Positions 37,790 through 45,602 of a DNA stretch of 64,000 nucleotides are shown here, piece after piece. Source of the DNA: Pseudomonas putida (GTDB taxonomy: Bacteria > Pseudomonadota > Gammaproteobacteria > Pseudomonadales > Pseudomonadaceae); assembly GCF_025905425.1 (NCBI RefSeq), contig NZ_CP109603.1:2702001-2766000 (forward strand), in the 5' to 3' direction. Under the pieces are notes generated by a model. The model was given only the letters and a program-made list of their open reading frames with translations. It did not search any database and was not told where the DNA came from. Made by a program: the position numbers and the translations under genes. How positions within the stretch are numbered: the first letter of the stretch is position 1; each line of letters begins with the position of its first letter.

Positions 37790-39034
37790 ATGCATTGCCA
37801 GACTCTCGTCCTCGGCGCCGGCATTGTCGGCGTCAGCACCGCGCTGCACCTGCAGGCGCGTGGGCGCCAGGTGATTCTGATCGACCGCGATGAACCCGGC
37901 AGCGGTACCAGCCATGGCAACGCCGGGCTGATCGAGCGCTCCAGCGTCATCCCGTATGCCTTCCCACGGCAAGCGGGTGCGCTGCTGCGTTACGGCCTGA
38001 ACCGCCAGCCAGATGTGCGCTACAGCCTGTTGCACTTGCCCAAGGCCGCACCCTGGCTGTGGCGCTACTGGCGCCAGTCGGCGCCGGGGCGCCTGGCGGG
38101 TGCCGCCGCCGACATGCTGCCGCTGGTACAGCGCTGCGTCGAGGAACATGACGCCCTGATCGAGGCCGCCGGCCTTGAAGGGCTGGTACAGGCCAAGGGC
38201 TGGATCGAGGTGTTCCGCGACCCGGCCCTGTTCAAACAGGCCAAGGACGAGGTCAAAGGCCTGAGCCGCTACGGGCTGCAATACGAGATTCTCGAATGCG
38301 GGCAATTGCAGGCCCGCGAGCATCAGTTGGACAGCACCGTGGTCGGCGGCATTCATTGGCTCGACCCGAAGACCGTGAACAACCCCGGCGGCCTCACCCG
38401 CGGCTATGCCGCGCTGTTCGTCCAGCGTGGCGGGCAGTTCCTGCATGGCGATGCGCGCAGCCTACGCCAGGTCCAAGGGCAATGGCAGGTCGACAGCCAG
38501 CGCGGCGCCATCACCGCAGACGAAGTGGTCGCTTGCCTCGGCCCACAGTCGGCGGACCTCTACGAAGGCCTTGGCTACCAGATCCCGCTGGCAATCAAGC
38601 GCGGCTACCACATGCACTACACCACCCGTGACGGTGCGCAACTTGAACACTCGGTCTGCGATACCCAAGGCGGCTACGTGCTGGCGCCCATGGCCCGAGG
38701 CGTGCGCCTGACCACCGGCATCGAGTTTGCTGCCAGCGACGCGCCAGGCAACGAAATCCAGCTGCGCCGCTGCGAGGCCTTGGCCCGGCGCTTGTTCCCG
38801 GCGCTCGGCGAACGCCTCGACGACACCCCTTGGCTTGGCCGTCGCCCGTGCCTGCCGGACATGCGCCCGGTGATTGGCCCTGCCCCTCGGCACCCAGGCC
38901 TGTGGTTCAACTTCGGGCACGCCCACCATGGCCTCACCCTTGGCCCGGTCAGTGGCCGGCTGCTGGCAGAGCTGCTGACCGGCGAGCACCCCTTTACCGA
39001 TCCTGCGCCCTACAGCGCGACCCGTTTCGACTGA
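37790..39034 (+). CDS. amaD: FAD-dependent D-amino-acid (D-lysine) oxidase/dehydrogenase
   Basis: A 414-residue DadA/glycine-oxidase-type flavoenzyme. The FAD motif GAGIVGVSTALHLQARGRQVILIDRD is at residues 9-34, followed by the GTSHGNAGLIER segment typical of DadA. The C-terminal RPCLPDMRPVIGPAP and GHAHHGLTLGPVSGRLLAELL close the FAD domain. In P. putida the homologue in this position oxidises D-lysine to 6-amino-2-oxohexanoate, which cyclises to piperideine-2-carboxylate for DpkA. It lies inside the ABC transporter genes, between permease and ATPase, supporting an oxidation role for the imported substrate. Confidence 0.82.
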   Translation: MHCQTLVLGAGIVGVSTALHLQARGRQVILIDRDEPGSGTSHGNAGLIERSSVIPYAFPRQAGALLRYGLNRQPDVRYSLLHLPKAAPWLWRYWRQSAPGRLAGAAADMLPLVQRCVEEHDALIEAAGLEGLVQAKGWIEVFRDPALFKQAKDEVKGLSRYGLQYEILECGQLQAREHQLDSTVVGGIHWLDPKTVNNPGGLTRGYAALFVQRGGQFLHGDARSLRQVQGQWQVDSQRGAITADEVVACLGPQSADLYEGLGYQIPLAIKRGYHMHYTTRDGAQLEHSVCDTQGGYVLAPMARGVRLTTGIEFAASDAPGNEIQLRRCEALARRLFPALGERLDDTPWLGRRPCLPDMRPVIGPAPRHPGLWFNFGHAHHGLTLGPVSGRLLAELLTGEHPFTDPAPYSATRFD

Positions 39035-39045
39035 ACCCTGCGGAG

Positions 39046-39053
39046 AACAACAA
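39046..39053 (+). promoter_or_regulatory. CA motif overlapping the ABC ATPase ribosome site
   Basis: AACAACAA, a perfect AAnAAnAA match, lies directly between the GGAG site and the ATG at 39055. Binding of Hfq/Crc here would block translation initiation. Confidence 0.45.
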
Positions 39054-39054
39054 T

Positions 39055-39837
39055 ATGACCGCCCCTTTGAGCCTTGCCAGCCTCGCACCAGAACCCGACC
39101 CACGCCCCGTGCTGATCCGCATCGAGGGCCTGAACAAGCACTATGGTGCGTACCATGTGTTGCGCGACATCAACCTGCAGGTGCGCGAAGGCGAGCGCAT
39201 CGTGCTGTGCGGCCCCTCCGGTTCGGGCAAGTCGACCCTGATCCGCTGCATCAACCGCCTGGAAGTGGCCGAACAAGGCAGCGTCAAGGTGGATGGCACC
39301 GACCTGGCCGCCACCACGCGTCAGGCCAGCCAGATCCGCAGCGAGATCGGTATGGTGTTCCAACACTTCAACCTGTTCCCGCACATGAGCGTGCTCGACA
39401 ACTGCCTGCTGGCGCCCACCAGCGTGCGCGGCCTGTCGCGCAAGGACGCCGAAGAGCGGGCGCGGATGTACCTGTGCAAGGTCGGTATCGAATGCCAGGC
39501 GCACAAATACCCCAGCCAGCTTTCCGGCGGCCAGCAACAGCGCGTGGCCATTGCCCGCGCCCTGTGCATGAAGCCGCGCATCATGCTGTTCGATGAGCCG
39601 ACCTCGGCACTGGACCCGGAGATGGTTGCCGAGGTGCTGGATGTGCTGGTGCAACTGGCTGGTACGGGCATGACGATGCTGTGTGTCACCCATGAAATGG
39701 GCTTTGCCCGGCAGGTAGCCGAGCGGGTGCTGTTTCTTGAGGGCGGGCAGATCATCGAGGACAGCCCGCCGCAGGTGTTCTTCAATCAGCCCAAGACAGA
39801 GCGGGCCAAAGGGTTCCTGGCGCAGATTCTGCACTGA
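39055..39837 (+). CDS. Amino-acid ABC transporter ATP-binding protein
   Basis: A 260-residue HisP/GlnQ-type ATPase. Walker A is GPSGSGKST at residues 53-61, the signature is LSGGQQQRVAIARAL, Walker B is IMLFDEPTSALDPE, and the H-loop is CVTHEMGFA. The ATG at 39055 is chosen since it has GGAG 7-8 bases upstream and the longer ORF reads backwards into amaD. With the binding protein and two permeases it completes a polar amino acid importer; D-lysine or a related basic amino acid is the likely cargo by context. It is the last gene in this operon. Confidence 0.92.
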   Translation: MTAPLSLASLAPEPDPRPVLIRIEGLNKHYGAYHVLRDINLQVREGERIVLCGPSGSGKSTLIRCINRLEVAEQGSVKVDGTDLAATTRQASQIRSEIGMVFQHFNLFPHMSVLDNCLLAPTSVRGLSRKDAEERARMYLCKVGIECQAHKYPSQLSGGQQQRVAIARALCMKPRIMLFDEPTSALDPEMVAEVLDVLVQLAGTGMTMLCVTHEMGFARQVAERVLFLEGGQIIEDSPPQVFFNQPKTERAKGFLAQILH

Positions 39838-40200
39838 AGCACTTGCTGGCCTGTACTGCTTCTTCGCGGGTTTGCCCGCGAAGAGGCCAGTCCAGGCCCT
39901 TTCATTGCACCGCTGCAATGAACCAACTGCGTCGTTAAATATAATTGACCTCACCCCCTGCCAAACCCTTGCCGCTACAGGCCTGCACCGGTTTAACCCC
40001 CCTGAATTCGGCGCATTCCCCGCTCCAAAGCCTCTACCAGTCGTTTGACATATCGAACGGCTCTGGCAAGCTATCAACAAGTCCCGACCGGAATCGTCGC
40101 CTCTGACGAGCCGGCAGTGCTCGGGGCTTCAGGTCGTACTCAAGGCCCCGGCCGTGCGCCTGCACAACAACGACAGGTCGAACCTGTCCCAAGGTGACAT
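39838..40200. promoter_or_regulatory. Intergenic region before the amidotransferase
   Basis: 363 bases with no supported gene. It holds a half REP hairpin (39862-39883, CTTCGCGGG/CCCGCGAAG), the palindrome at 39901-39922, and a lower-GC stretch (TTAAATATAATTGAC, 39935-39949). The last is a plausible promoter element for the next gene. Confidence 0.5.
39901..39922. promoter_or_regulatory. Perfect palindrome upstream of the amidotransferase
   Basis: Inverted arms TTCATTGCA and TGCAATGAA around a 4-base centre CCGC, without a T-run. Lying about 280 bases before the next start codon, it could be an operator or a transcript-end hairpin of the ABC operon. Confidence 0.45.
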
Positions 40201-41010
40201 ATGTCCAACAGCAACATTGGCAACAAGAAACCCTCCCTGCGCAAACCCGTCGTCCTGATGACCATGGGCAGCCAAGAGCGCAAAGGCCATGACTATCAGG
40301 TCATGACCCACAAATACATCACTCCGCTGGTCGAATTCGCCGATTGCGTCCCGGTCCTGGTACCCACCTGCTGTGGCACCGAAGACCTCGAGACCTATCT
40401 GGACATGGCCGACGGCGTCTACCTGACCGGTGCCGGCAGCAACATCGACCCGGCCCTGTATGGCCAGGAAAACGAAACCCCAGGCAAAGGCCAGGACAAG
40501 GCACGCGACCTGTTCGACATCCCGCTGGTCAAGGCGGCCATCAAGCGTGGCCTGCCGATCTTCGGCATCTGCCGTGGCATGCAGGAAATCAACGTAGCCC
40601 TGGGTGGCGACATCTACCAGAAGGTGTACGCCGAGCCCGGCTTCAACGACCACCGGGAAAACCCCGAAGACCCGGTCGAGGTGCAGTACGCTCAGGTGCA
40701 TGGCGTGAAGATCAAGCCGGGCAGCTGGCTGCGCGACACCCTGGGCTGCGACGAGATCCGTGTGAACTCGCTGCATGGCCAAGGCCTGCGCAACCTGGGT
40801 AAAGGCCTCGAGCCAATCGCCCTCGCCGAAGACGGCCTGGTCGAGGCAATCCATGCCCCGAGCATTTCGCCCTTCCTGTTCGCGGTGCAGTGGCACCCGG
40901 AGTGGCAAGCCGCGAAAAACCCTGATTCGATCAAGATCTTCCAGGCCTTCGGCGACGCTTGCCGCGCCCAGGTTCGCAAGGCCCAAGTCAAGCACCATCA
41001 AGCTGCCTGA
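40201..41010 (+). CDS. Class I glutamine amidotransferase-like gamma-glutamyl hydrolase (PuuD type)
   Basis: A 269-residue peptidase C26 enzyme. The nucleophile elbow FGICRGMQEINVALGG places the catalytic cysteine at residue 124, and the histidine-glutamate pair is in AVQWHPEW at residues 232 and 234. PuuD and related enzymes remove gamma-glutamyl groups from amines in polyamine or amino acid breakdown. AAGGTG sits 5 bases before the ATG. It is monocistronic, with 363 bases upstream, next to the D-lysine cluster, so a gamma-glutamylated lysine-derived amine is a possible substrate; no matching ligase (PuuA-like) is in the window. Confidence 0.88.
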   Translation: MSNSNIGNKKPSLRKPVVLMTMGSQERKGHDYQVMTHKYITPLVEFADCVPVLVPTCCGTEDLETYLDMADGVYLTGAGSNIDPALYGQENETPGKGQDKARDLFDIPLVKAAIKRGLPIFGICRGMQEINVALGGDIYQKVYAEPGFNDHRENPEDPVEVQYAQVHGVKIKPGSWLRDTLGCDEIRVNSLHGQGLRNLGKGLEPIALAEDGLVEAIHAPSISPFLFAVQWHPEWQAAKNPDSIKIFQAFGDACRAQVRKAQVKHHQAA

Positions 41011-41224
41011 CACAAAGCTTCGTTAGCTTTGATCGCGGGGCGGCGCAAGGCCGCCCCCGCTTCCCCGGTCACCCTCTGCTGGTCCCAGAACTCTTCCCGT
41101 GGATGCGGGCGGCGGGCTTGTGCCTGTCTCCGCGATCGTTTTTTCCCTTCCCCTCTAGAGATACGATGACTGATTGCTAGGAACCTGGCTGTCAGGGTTC
41201 ATGCGTGATCGGCCGTAGCCTCAT

Positions 41225-41312
41225 CCGGCCTCTTCGCGGGGCAAGCCCGCTCCCACAGGGTTCCAAGGCCCAGCAAATCCTGTGGGAGCGGGCTTGCCCG
41301 CGAAGAGGCCGG
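41225..41312. repeat. REPIN upstream of kdgD
   Basis: Inverted REP pair with outer arms CCGGCCTCTTCGCGGG and CCCGCGAAGAGGCCGG and REP cores GCAAGCCCGCTCCCACAGG and its complement. It is one of the best-conserved copies in the window. Confidence 0.9.
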
Positions 41313-41370
41313 CGCACCGCCCATCCACCGCCAGGGAAAAAAATGCAAAGAGGGACTAGTCATCGCACAT

Positions 41371-41383
41371 GTTGTACGATAAC
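41371..41383. promoter_or_regulatory. Candidate GntR operator upstream of kdgD
   Basis: GTTGTACGATAAC, an imperfect dyad (GTT...AAC), 56 bases before the kdgD start codon. The same 10-base core GTTGTACGAT recurs upstream of the GntR gene at 48069. Confidence 0.55.
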
Positions 41384-41438
41384 TTACCTCTATCGCTTCT
41401 ACACACCCTCACCCAAGCGCCACAGGATGCCCATAACA

Positions 41439-42350
41439 ATGAATCCACAAGAACTGAAATCCATCCTCTCCCACGGCCTGCTGTCTTTCCCAGTCACCGA
41501 CTTCAACGCCCAGGGTGATTTCAACCAGGCGGGCTACATCAAGCGTCTGGAATGGCTCGCCCCCTACGGCGCCAGCGCCCTGTTCGCCGCCGGGGGGACC
41601 GGTGAGTTCTTCTCCCTGGCTGCCAGCGAGTACAGCCAGGTGATCAAGACCGCTGTCGATACCTGCGCCACCTCGGTGCCGATCCTCGCCGGTGTCGGTG
41701 GCTCGACCCGCCAGGCCATCGAATACGCGCAAGAAGCCGAGCGCCTGGGTGCCAAGGGCCTGCTGCTGCTGCCCCACTACCTGACCGAAGCCAGCCAGGA
41801 AGGCGTCGCCGCCCACGTCGAGGCCGTGTGCAAATCGGTGAAGATTGGTGTGGTGGTCTACAACCGTAACGTCTGCCGGTTGAATGCCGACCTGCTGGAA
41901 AAGCTCGCCGAGCGCTGCCCGAACCTGATCGGCTACAAGGACGGCCTGGGTGACATCGAGCTGATGGTGTCGATCCGTCGCCGTCTGGGCGATCGTTTCA
42001 GCTACCTGGGTGGTCTGCCGACCGCTGAGGTGTATGCTGCGGCCTACAAGGCCCTGGGCGTGCCGGTCTACTCCTCCGCCGTGTTCAACTTTGTGCCGAA
42101 GACCGCGATGGACTTCTACCACGCGATTGCCCGCGAGGACCACGCCACCGTGGGCAAGCTGATCGACGATTTCTTCCTGCCGTACCTGGACATCCGTAAC
42201 CGCAAGGCCGGTTACGCGGTCAGCATCGTCAAGGCCGGCGCCAAGCTCGCCGGGTACGACGCCGGCCCGGTGCGCACGCCGCTGACCGACCTGACCGCTG
42301 AAGAATACGAAATGCTCGCAGCCCTGATGGACAAGATGGGTCCGCAATAA
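41439..42350 (+). CDS. kdgD: 5-dehydro-4-deoxyglucarate dehydratase
   Basis: A 303-residue class I aldolase-type TIM barrel of the DHDPS family. It dehydrates and decarboxylates 5-dehydro-4-deoxyglucarate to 2-oxoglutarate semialdehyde. The Schiff-base lysine is residue 167 in IGYKDGLGD, the catalytic tyrosine is residue 141 in VVVYNR, and the GTGE carboxylate motif is at 53-56. I prefer the ATG at 41439 over one 12 bases earlier: AGGA is 11 bases before it, and the 303-residue length equals the characterised P. putida enzyme. It is the first gene of the aldarate operon. Confidence 0.93.
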   Translation: MNPQELKSILSHGLLSFPVTDFNAQGDFNQAGYIKRLEWLAPYGASALFAAGGTGEFFSLAASEYSQVIKTAVDTCATSVPILAGVGGSTRQAIEYAQEAERLGAKGLLLLPHYLTEASQEGVAAHVEAVCKSVKIGVVVYNRNVCRLNADLLEKLAERCPNLIGYKDGLGDIELMVSIRRRLGDRFSYLGGLPTAEVYAAAYKALGVPVYSSAVFNFVPKTAMDFYHAIAREDHATVGKLIDDFFLPYLDIRNRKAGYAVSIVKAGAKLAGYDAGPVRTPLTDLTAEEYEMLAALMDKMGPQ

Positions 42351-42380
42351 GCGAGCCCCTGCGGCCTGCCCCTGCCGCAC

Positions 42381-42405
42381 CCGGAGTGGGAAGCCCCCAC
42401 TCCGG
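42381..42405 (+). terminator. Intercistronic hairpin after kdgD
   Basis: CCGGAGTGGG / CCCACTCCGG, 10-base stem and 5-base loop, without a T-run. It lies between kdgD and the transporter gene and may tune mRNA decay rather than end transcription. Confidence 0.5.
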
Positions 42406-42454
42406 CTACAACGCGTGAGCCCGTACAAAAATAACTAGTGGGAGTATTACCAGC

Positions 42455-43816
42455 ATGCAAGCGACTAAAAAGACGCATGTGCGCTACCTGATCCTGTTCA
42501 TGCTGTTTCTGGTGACCACGATCAACTATGCCGACCGCGCCACCATTGCAATCGCAGGCTCCAGCCTGCAGAAAGACCTCGGCATTGACGCCGTCACCCT
42601 CGGTTATATCTTCTCCGCCTTTGGATGGGCTTACGTGGCTGGCCAGATACCTGGTGGCTGGCTGCTCGACCGTTTCGGCTCCAAGAATGTCTACGCCTTC
42701 AGCATCTTTACCTGGTCGCTGTTCACCCTGCTGCAAGGGTTTGTCGGTGGCCTTCCGGTGGCGTGGGCAGTGGTCACGTTGTTCACCCTGCGCTTTCTGG
42801 TCGGTTTCGCCGAAGCCCCGTCGTTCCCGGGCAACGCCCGTATCGTCGCGGCCTGGTTCCCCACCGCAGAACGCGGCACGGCGTCGGCCATCTTCAACTC
42901 GGCACAGTACTTCGCCACCGCACTGTTCGCCCCGATCATGGGCTGGATTGTGTTCAGCTTCGGCTGGGAACACGTATTCGTGGTGATGGGCGGCCTCGGC
43001 ATCCTGTTCTCCTACGTGTGGATGAAGACCATTCACAACCCCAAGCAGCACCCACGCATCAGCCAAAGCGAGCTTGAACACATCGAGCAAAACGGCGGCC
43101 TGGTGGACATGGACCAGAAACGCGGCAGCGACGGCCCGAAATGGGGCTACATCAAGCAGTTGCTGACCAGCCGCATGCTGCTGGGCGTTTACCTGGGCCA
43201 GTACTGCATCAACGCCATCACCTACTTCTTCCTGACCTGGTTCCCGGTGTACCTGGTGCAGGAGCGTGAGATGACCATCCTCAAGGCCGGCATCATCGCC
43301 TCGCTGCCGGCCATTTGCGGCTTCATCGGCGGCGTGCTGGGCGGGGTGCTGTCGGATTGGCTGCTGCGCCGTGGCAACTCGCTGACCTTCTCGCGCAAGC
43401 TGCCGATTGTCTGCGGCCTGTTGCTGTCGACCACCATGGTCTTCTGCAACTACGTCGATGCGGAGTGGATGGTGGTCGGCTTCATGACCCTGGCCTTCTT
43501 CGGCAAGGGCATTGGCGCCCTGGGCTGGGCCGTGGTCGCCGACACCTCGCCCAAGCAGATAGCCGGCCTCTCGGGCGGCCTGTTCAACACCTTCGGCAAC
43601 ATCGCGTCGATCACCACGCCCATCGTCATCGGCTACATCATCAGCGCCACTGGCTCGTTCAAATGGGCCCTGGTGTATGTGGGTGCCAACGCCCTGGTCG
43701 CGGTGTTCAGCTACCTGGTGATCGTCGGCCCGATCAAGCGCATCGAGCTGCATGAAGCCCCAAAGGCTGAAGCCGACGTCGCCGCCAATGGCGACTTGGC
43801 CAGCGCCCGACACTGA
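42455..43816 (+). CDS. MFS glucarate/galactarate transporter (GudP/GarP type)
   Basis: A 453-residue MFS importer of the ACS family with 12 helices. FLVTTINYADRATIAIAGSSLQKDLGIDAVTLGYIFSAFGWAYVAGQIPGGWLLDRFGSKNVY is the typical D-glucarate/galactarate transporter start, and RFLVGFAEAPSFPGNARIVAAWFPTAERGTASAIFNSAQYF follows as in GudP. GGGAG is 10 bases before the ATG. It lies between kdgD and garD, so import of glucarate or galactarate is well supported by context. A perfect AAnAAnAA run (AAAAATAA, 42427-42434) lies just upstream of the ribosome site. Confidence 0.92.
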   Translation: MQATKKTHVRYLILFMLFLVTTINYADRATIAIAGSSLQKDLGIDAVTLGYIFSAFGWAYVAGQIPGGWLLDRFGSKNVYAFSIFTWSLFTLLQGFVGGLPVAWAVVTLFTLRFLVGFAEAPSFPGNARIVAAWFPTAERGTASAIFNSAQYFATALFAPIMGWIVFSFGWEHVFVVMGGLGILFSYVWMKTIHNPKQHPRISQSELEHIEQNGGLVDMDQKRGSDGPKWGYIKQLLTSRMLLGVYLGQYCINAITYFFLTWFPVYLVQEREMTILKAGIIASLPAICGFIGGVLGGVLSDWLLRRGNSLTFSRKLPIVCGLLLSTTMVFCNYVDAEWMVVGFMTLAFFGKGIGALGWAVVADTSPKQIAGLSGGLFNTFGNIASITTPIVIGYIISATGSFKWALVYVGANALVAVFSYLVIVGPIKRIELHEAPKAEADVAANGDLASARH

Positions 43817-43824
43817 GTGAACAC

Positions 43825-43853
43825 GCCCGCGCCGGCACCTGCCGAGCGCGGGC
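43825..43853 (+). terminator. Intercistronic hairpin between the transporter and garD
   Basis: GCCCGCGC / GCGCGGGC with a 13-base loop, just after the transporter stop codon. There is no T-run; it probably affects mRNA stability. Confidence 0.45.
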
Positions 43854-43894
43854 AGATGTAAAAAGCCTGAGCAATCACAAGAAGGGCCCCGAAC

Positions 43895-45448
43895 ATGCAG
43901 TTGATCGAACACTCCGACTCGCCCCGCTACGTCCGCCTGCACGACGACGACAATGTCGTGGTGGTGGTCAACGACGGCGGCCTGGGCGAAGGCGCCCGCT
44001 TCGCCGATGGCCTGACCCTGGTCGAAGGCGTGCCGCAGAGCCACAAGGTCGCCACCGTGCTGATCGCCAAAGGCGAGCCCGTGCGCCGCTATGGGCAGAT
44101 CATCGGTTACGCCCTGGAAGACTTGCGCCAGGGCAGCTGGGTCCAGGAAAGCCAGCTGGCCATGCCTGAAGCCCCGGCGCTGGACAGCCTGCCGCGCTGC
44201 GATGCCATCCCCGACGCCCTGCCGCCGCTCGACGGCTTTACCTTCGAGGGCTACCGCAATGCCGACGGCACCGTCGGCACCCGCAACATCCTTGGCATCA
44301 CCACCACCGTGCAATGCGTGACCGGCGTGCTGGAGCATGCGGTCAAGCGCATTCGCCAAGAGCTGCTGCCCCATTACCCCAACGTCGATGACGTGGTCGC
44401 CATCACCCACAGTTACGGCTGCGGCGTGGCGATCAACGCCCGCGATGCGTACATCCCGATCCGCACCGTGCGCAACCTGGCGCGCAACCCTAACCTTGGG
44501 GGCGAAGCGCTGGTCATCAGCCTGGGCTGCGAAAAACTGCAGGCCGGCCAGGTGATGCATGACAACGACCCGTCGGTGGACCTCAGCGACCCGTGGCTGT
44601 ACCGCCTGCAGGATGCCAGCCTGGGCTTCGGCGAAATGATCGAGCAGATCATGGCCCTGGCTGAGACCCGCTTGAAGAAGCTCGACCAGCGCCGTCGCGA
44701 AACGGTGCCCGCCAGCGAGCTGATCCTGGGTATGCAGTGTGGCGGCAGCGATGCATTCTCTGGCATCACCGCCAACCCGGCGCTGGGCTATGCCTCTGAC
44801 CTGCTGGTGCGCGCCGGCGCAACCGTGCTGTTCTCGGAAGTGACCGAGGTGCGTGACGCCATCTACATGCTGACCTCCCGCGCCGAGAACCAGGACGTGG
44901 CCGAGGCGCTGGTGCGTGAGATGGACTGGTACGACCGCTACCTGCAACAAGGTGCGGCCGACCGCAGCGCCAACACCACGCCGGGCAACAAGAAAGGCGG
45001 CCTGTCCAACATCGTCGAAAAGTCCTTGGGCTCGATCGTGAAGTCCGGCAGCGGCGCTATTCAGGGCGTGCTCGGCCCAGGCGAGCGGGTTGCACGTAAA
45101 GGCCTGATCTTCTGCGCCACCCCGGCCAGCGACTTTGTCTGCGGCACCTTGCAACTGGCCGCCGGCATGAACCTGCATGTCTTCACCACCGGCCGCGGCA
45201 CCCCCTACGGCCTGGCCATGGCGCCGGTGGTCAAGGTGTGCACCCGCACCGAGCTGGCCCAGCGCTGGCCTGACCTTATCGACATCGATGCAGGGCGCAT
45301 CGCCACAGGCCGCGCAAGCATCGAGGAACTGGGTTGGGAGCTGTTCCACTACTACCTGGACGTGGCCAGCGGCCGCAAACAGACCTGGGCCGAACAGCAC
45401 AGGCTGCACAACGACATCACCCTGTTCAACCCGGCGCCAATCACCTGA
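43895..45448 (+). CDS. garD: Galactarate dehydratase (UxaA/GarD family)
   Basis: A 517-residue dehydratase with an N-terminal SAF domain (residues 1-90, [17 protein letters not shown]...[11 protein letters not shown]) fused to the UxaA/GarD catalytic domain. Cysteine-containing metal motifs are visible: [23 protein letters not shown] and [19 protein letters not shown]. It converts galactarate to 5-dehydro-4-deoxyglucarate, the KdgD substrate. AAGAAGGG lies upstream of the ATG. Altronate dehydratase is the sister activity, but the gene neighbours argue for galactarate. No glucarate dehydratase (GudD) is in the window, so glucarate use would need one elsewhere. Confidence 0.88.
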   Translation: MQLIEHSDSPRYVRLHDDDNVVVVVNDGGLGEGARFADGLTLVEGVPQSHKVATVLIAKGEPVRRYGQIIGYALEDLRQGSWVQESQLAMPEAPALDSLPRCDAIPDALPPLDGFTFEGYRNADGTVGTRNILGITTTVQCVTGVLEHAVKRIRQELLPHYPNVDDVVAITHSYGCGVAINARDAYIPIRTVRNLARNPNLGGEALVISLGCEKLQAGQVMHDNDPSVDLSDPWLYRLQDASLGFGEMIEQIMALAETRLKKLDQRRRETVPASELILGMQCGGSDAFSGITANPALGYASDLLVRAGATVLFSEVTEVRDAIYMLTSRAENQDVAEALVREMDWYDRYLQQGAADRSANTTPGNKKGGLSNIVEKSLGSIVKSGSGAIQGVLGPGERVARKGLIFCATPASDFVCGTLQLAAGMNLHVFTTGRGTPYGLAMAPVVKVCTRTELAQRWPDLIDIDAGRIATGRASIEELGWELFHYYLDVASGRKQTWAEQHRLHNDITLFNPAPIT

Positions 45449-45470
45449 TGTAGCGGTTTGGCGTGGACGC

Positions 45471-45555
45471 TGTGGGAGCGGGCTGGCCCGCGAAGCAGCC
45501 AACGCAATGCATGGCACCGGCTTTGCCGGTGTTCGCGGGCAAGCCCGCTCCCACA
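45471..45555. repeat. REPIN between garD and the semialdehyde dehydrogenase gene
   Basis: Inverted REP cores TGTGGGAGCGGGCTGGCCC and CGGGCAAGCCCGCTCCCAC, with a small perfect hairpin CACCGGC/GCCGGTG at 45515-45531 in the loop. Confidence 0.88.
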
Positions 45556-45602
45556 CGTACCGTGCCGTCCTTCAGCCTTTCATTTCATCAAAGGAGCACC
45601 CC

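Larger units (their letters stand above)
41011..41438. promoter_or_regulatory. Intergenic region upstream of kdgD
   Basis: 428 bases. After the amidotransferase are two hairpins (41014-41030, AAAGCT/AGCTTT; 41035-41060, GCGGGGCGGC/GCCGCCCCCGC), then a REPIN and the candidate GntR operator at 41371-41383. No gene is supported here. Confidence 0.5.

Noticed and set aside
42212..45556. 1114-codon reverse-strand ORF
   Set aside because: It is antisense to kdgD, the transporter and garD, has no domain, and follows from high-GC third positions. The opposite frame has clear families.
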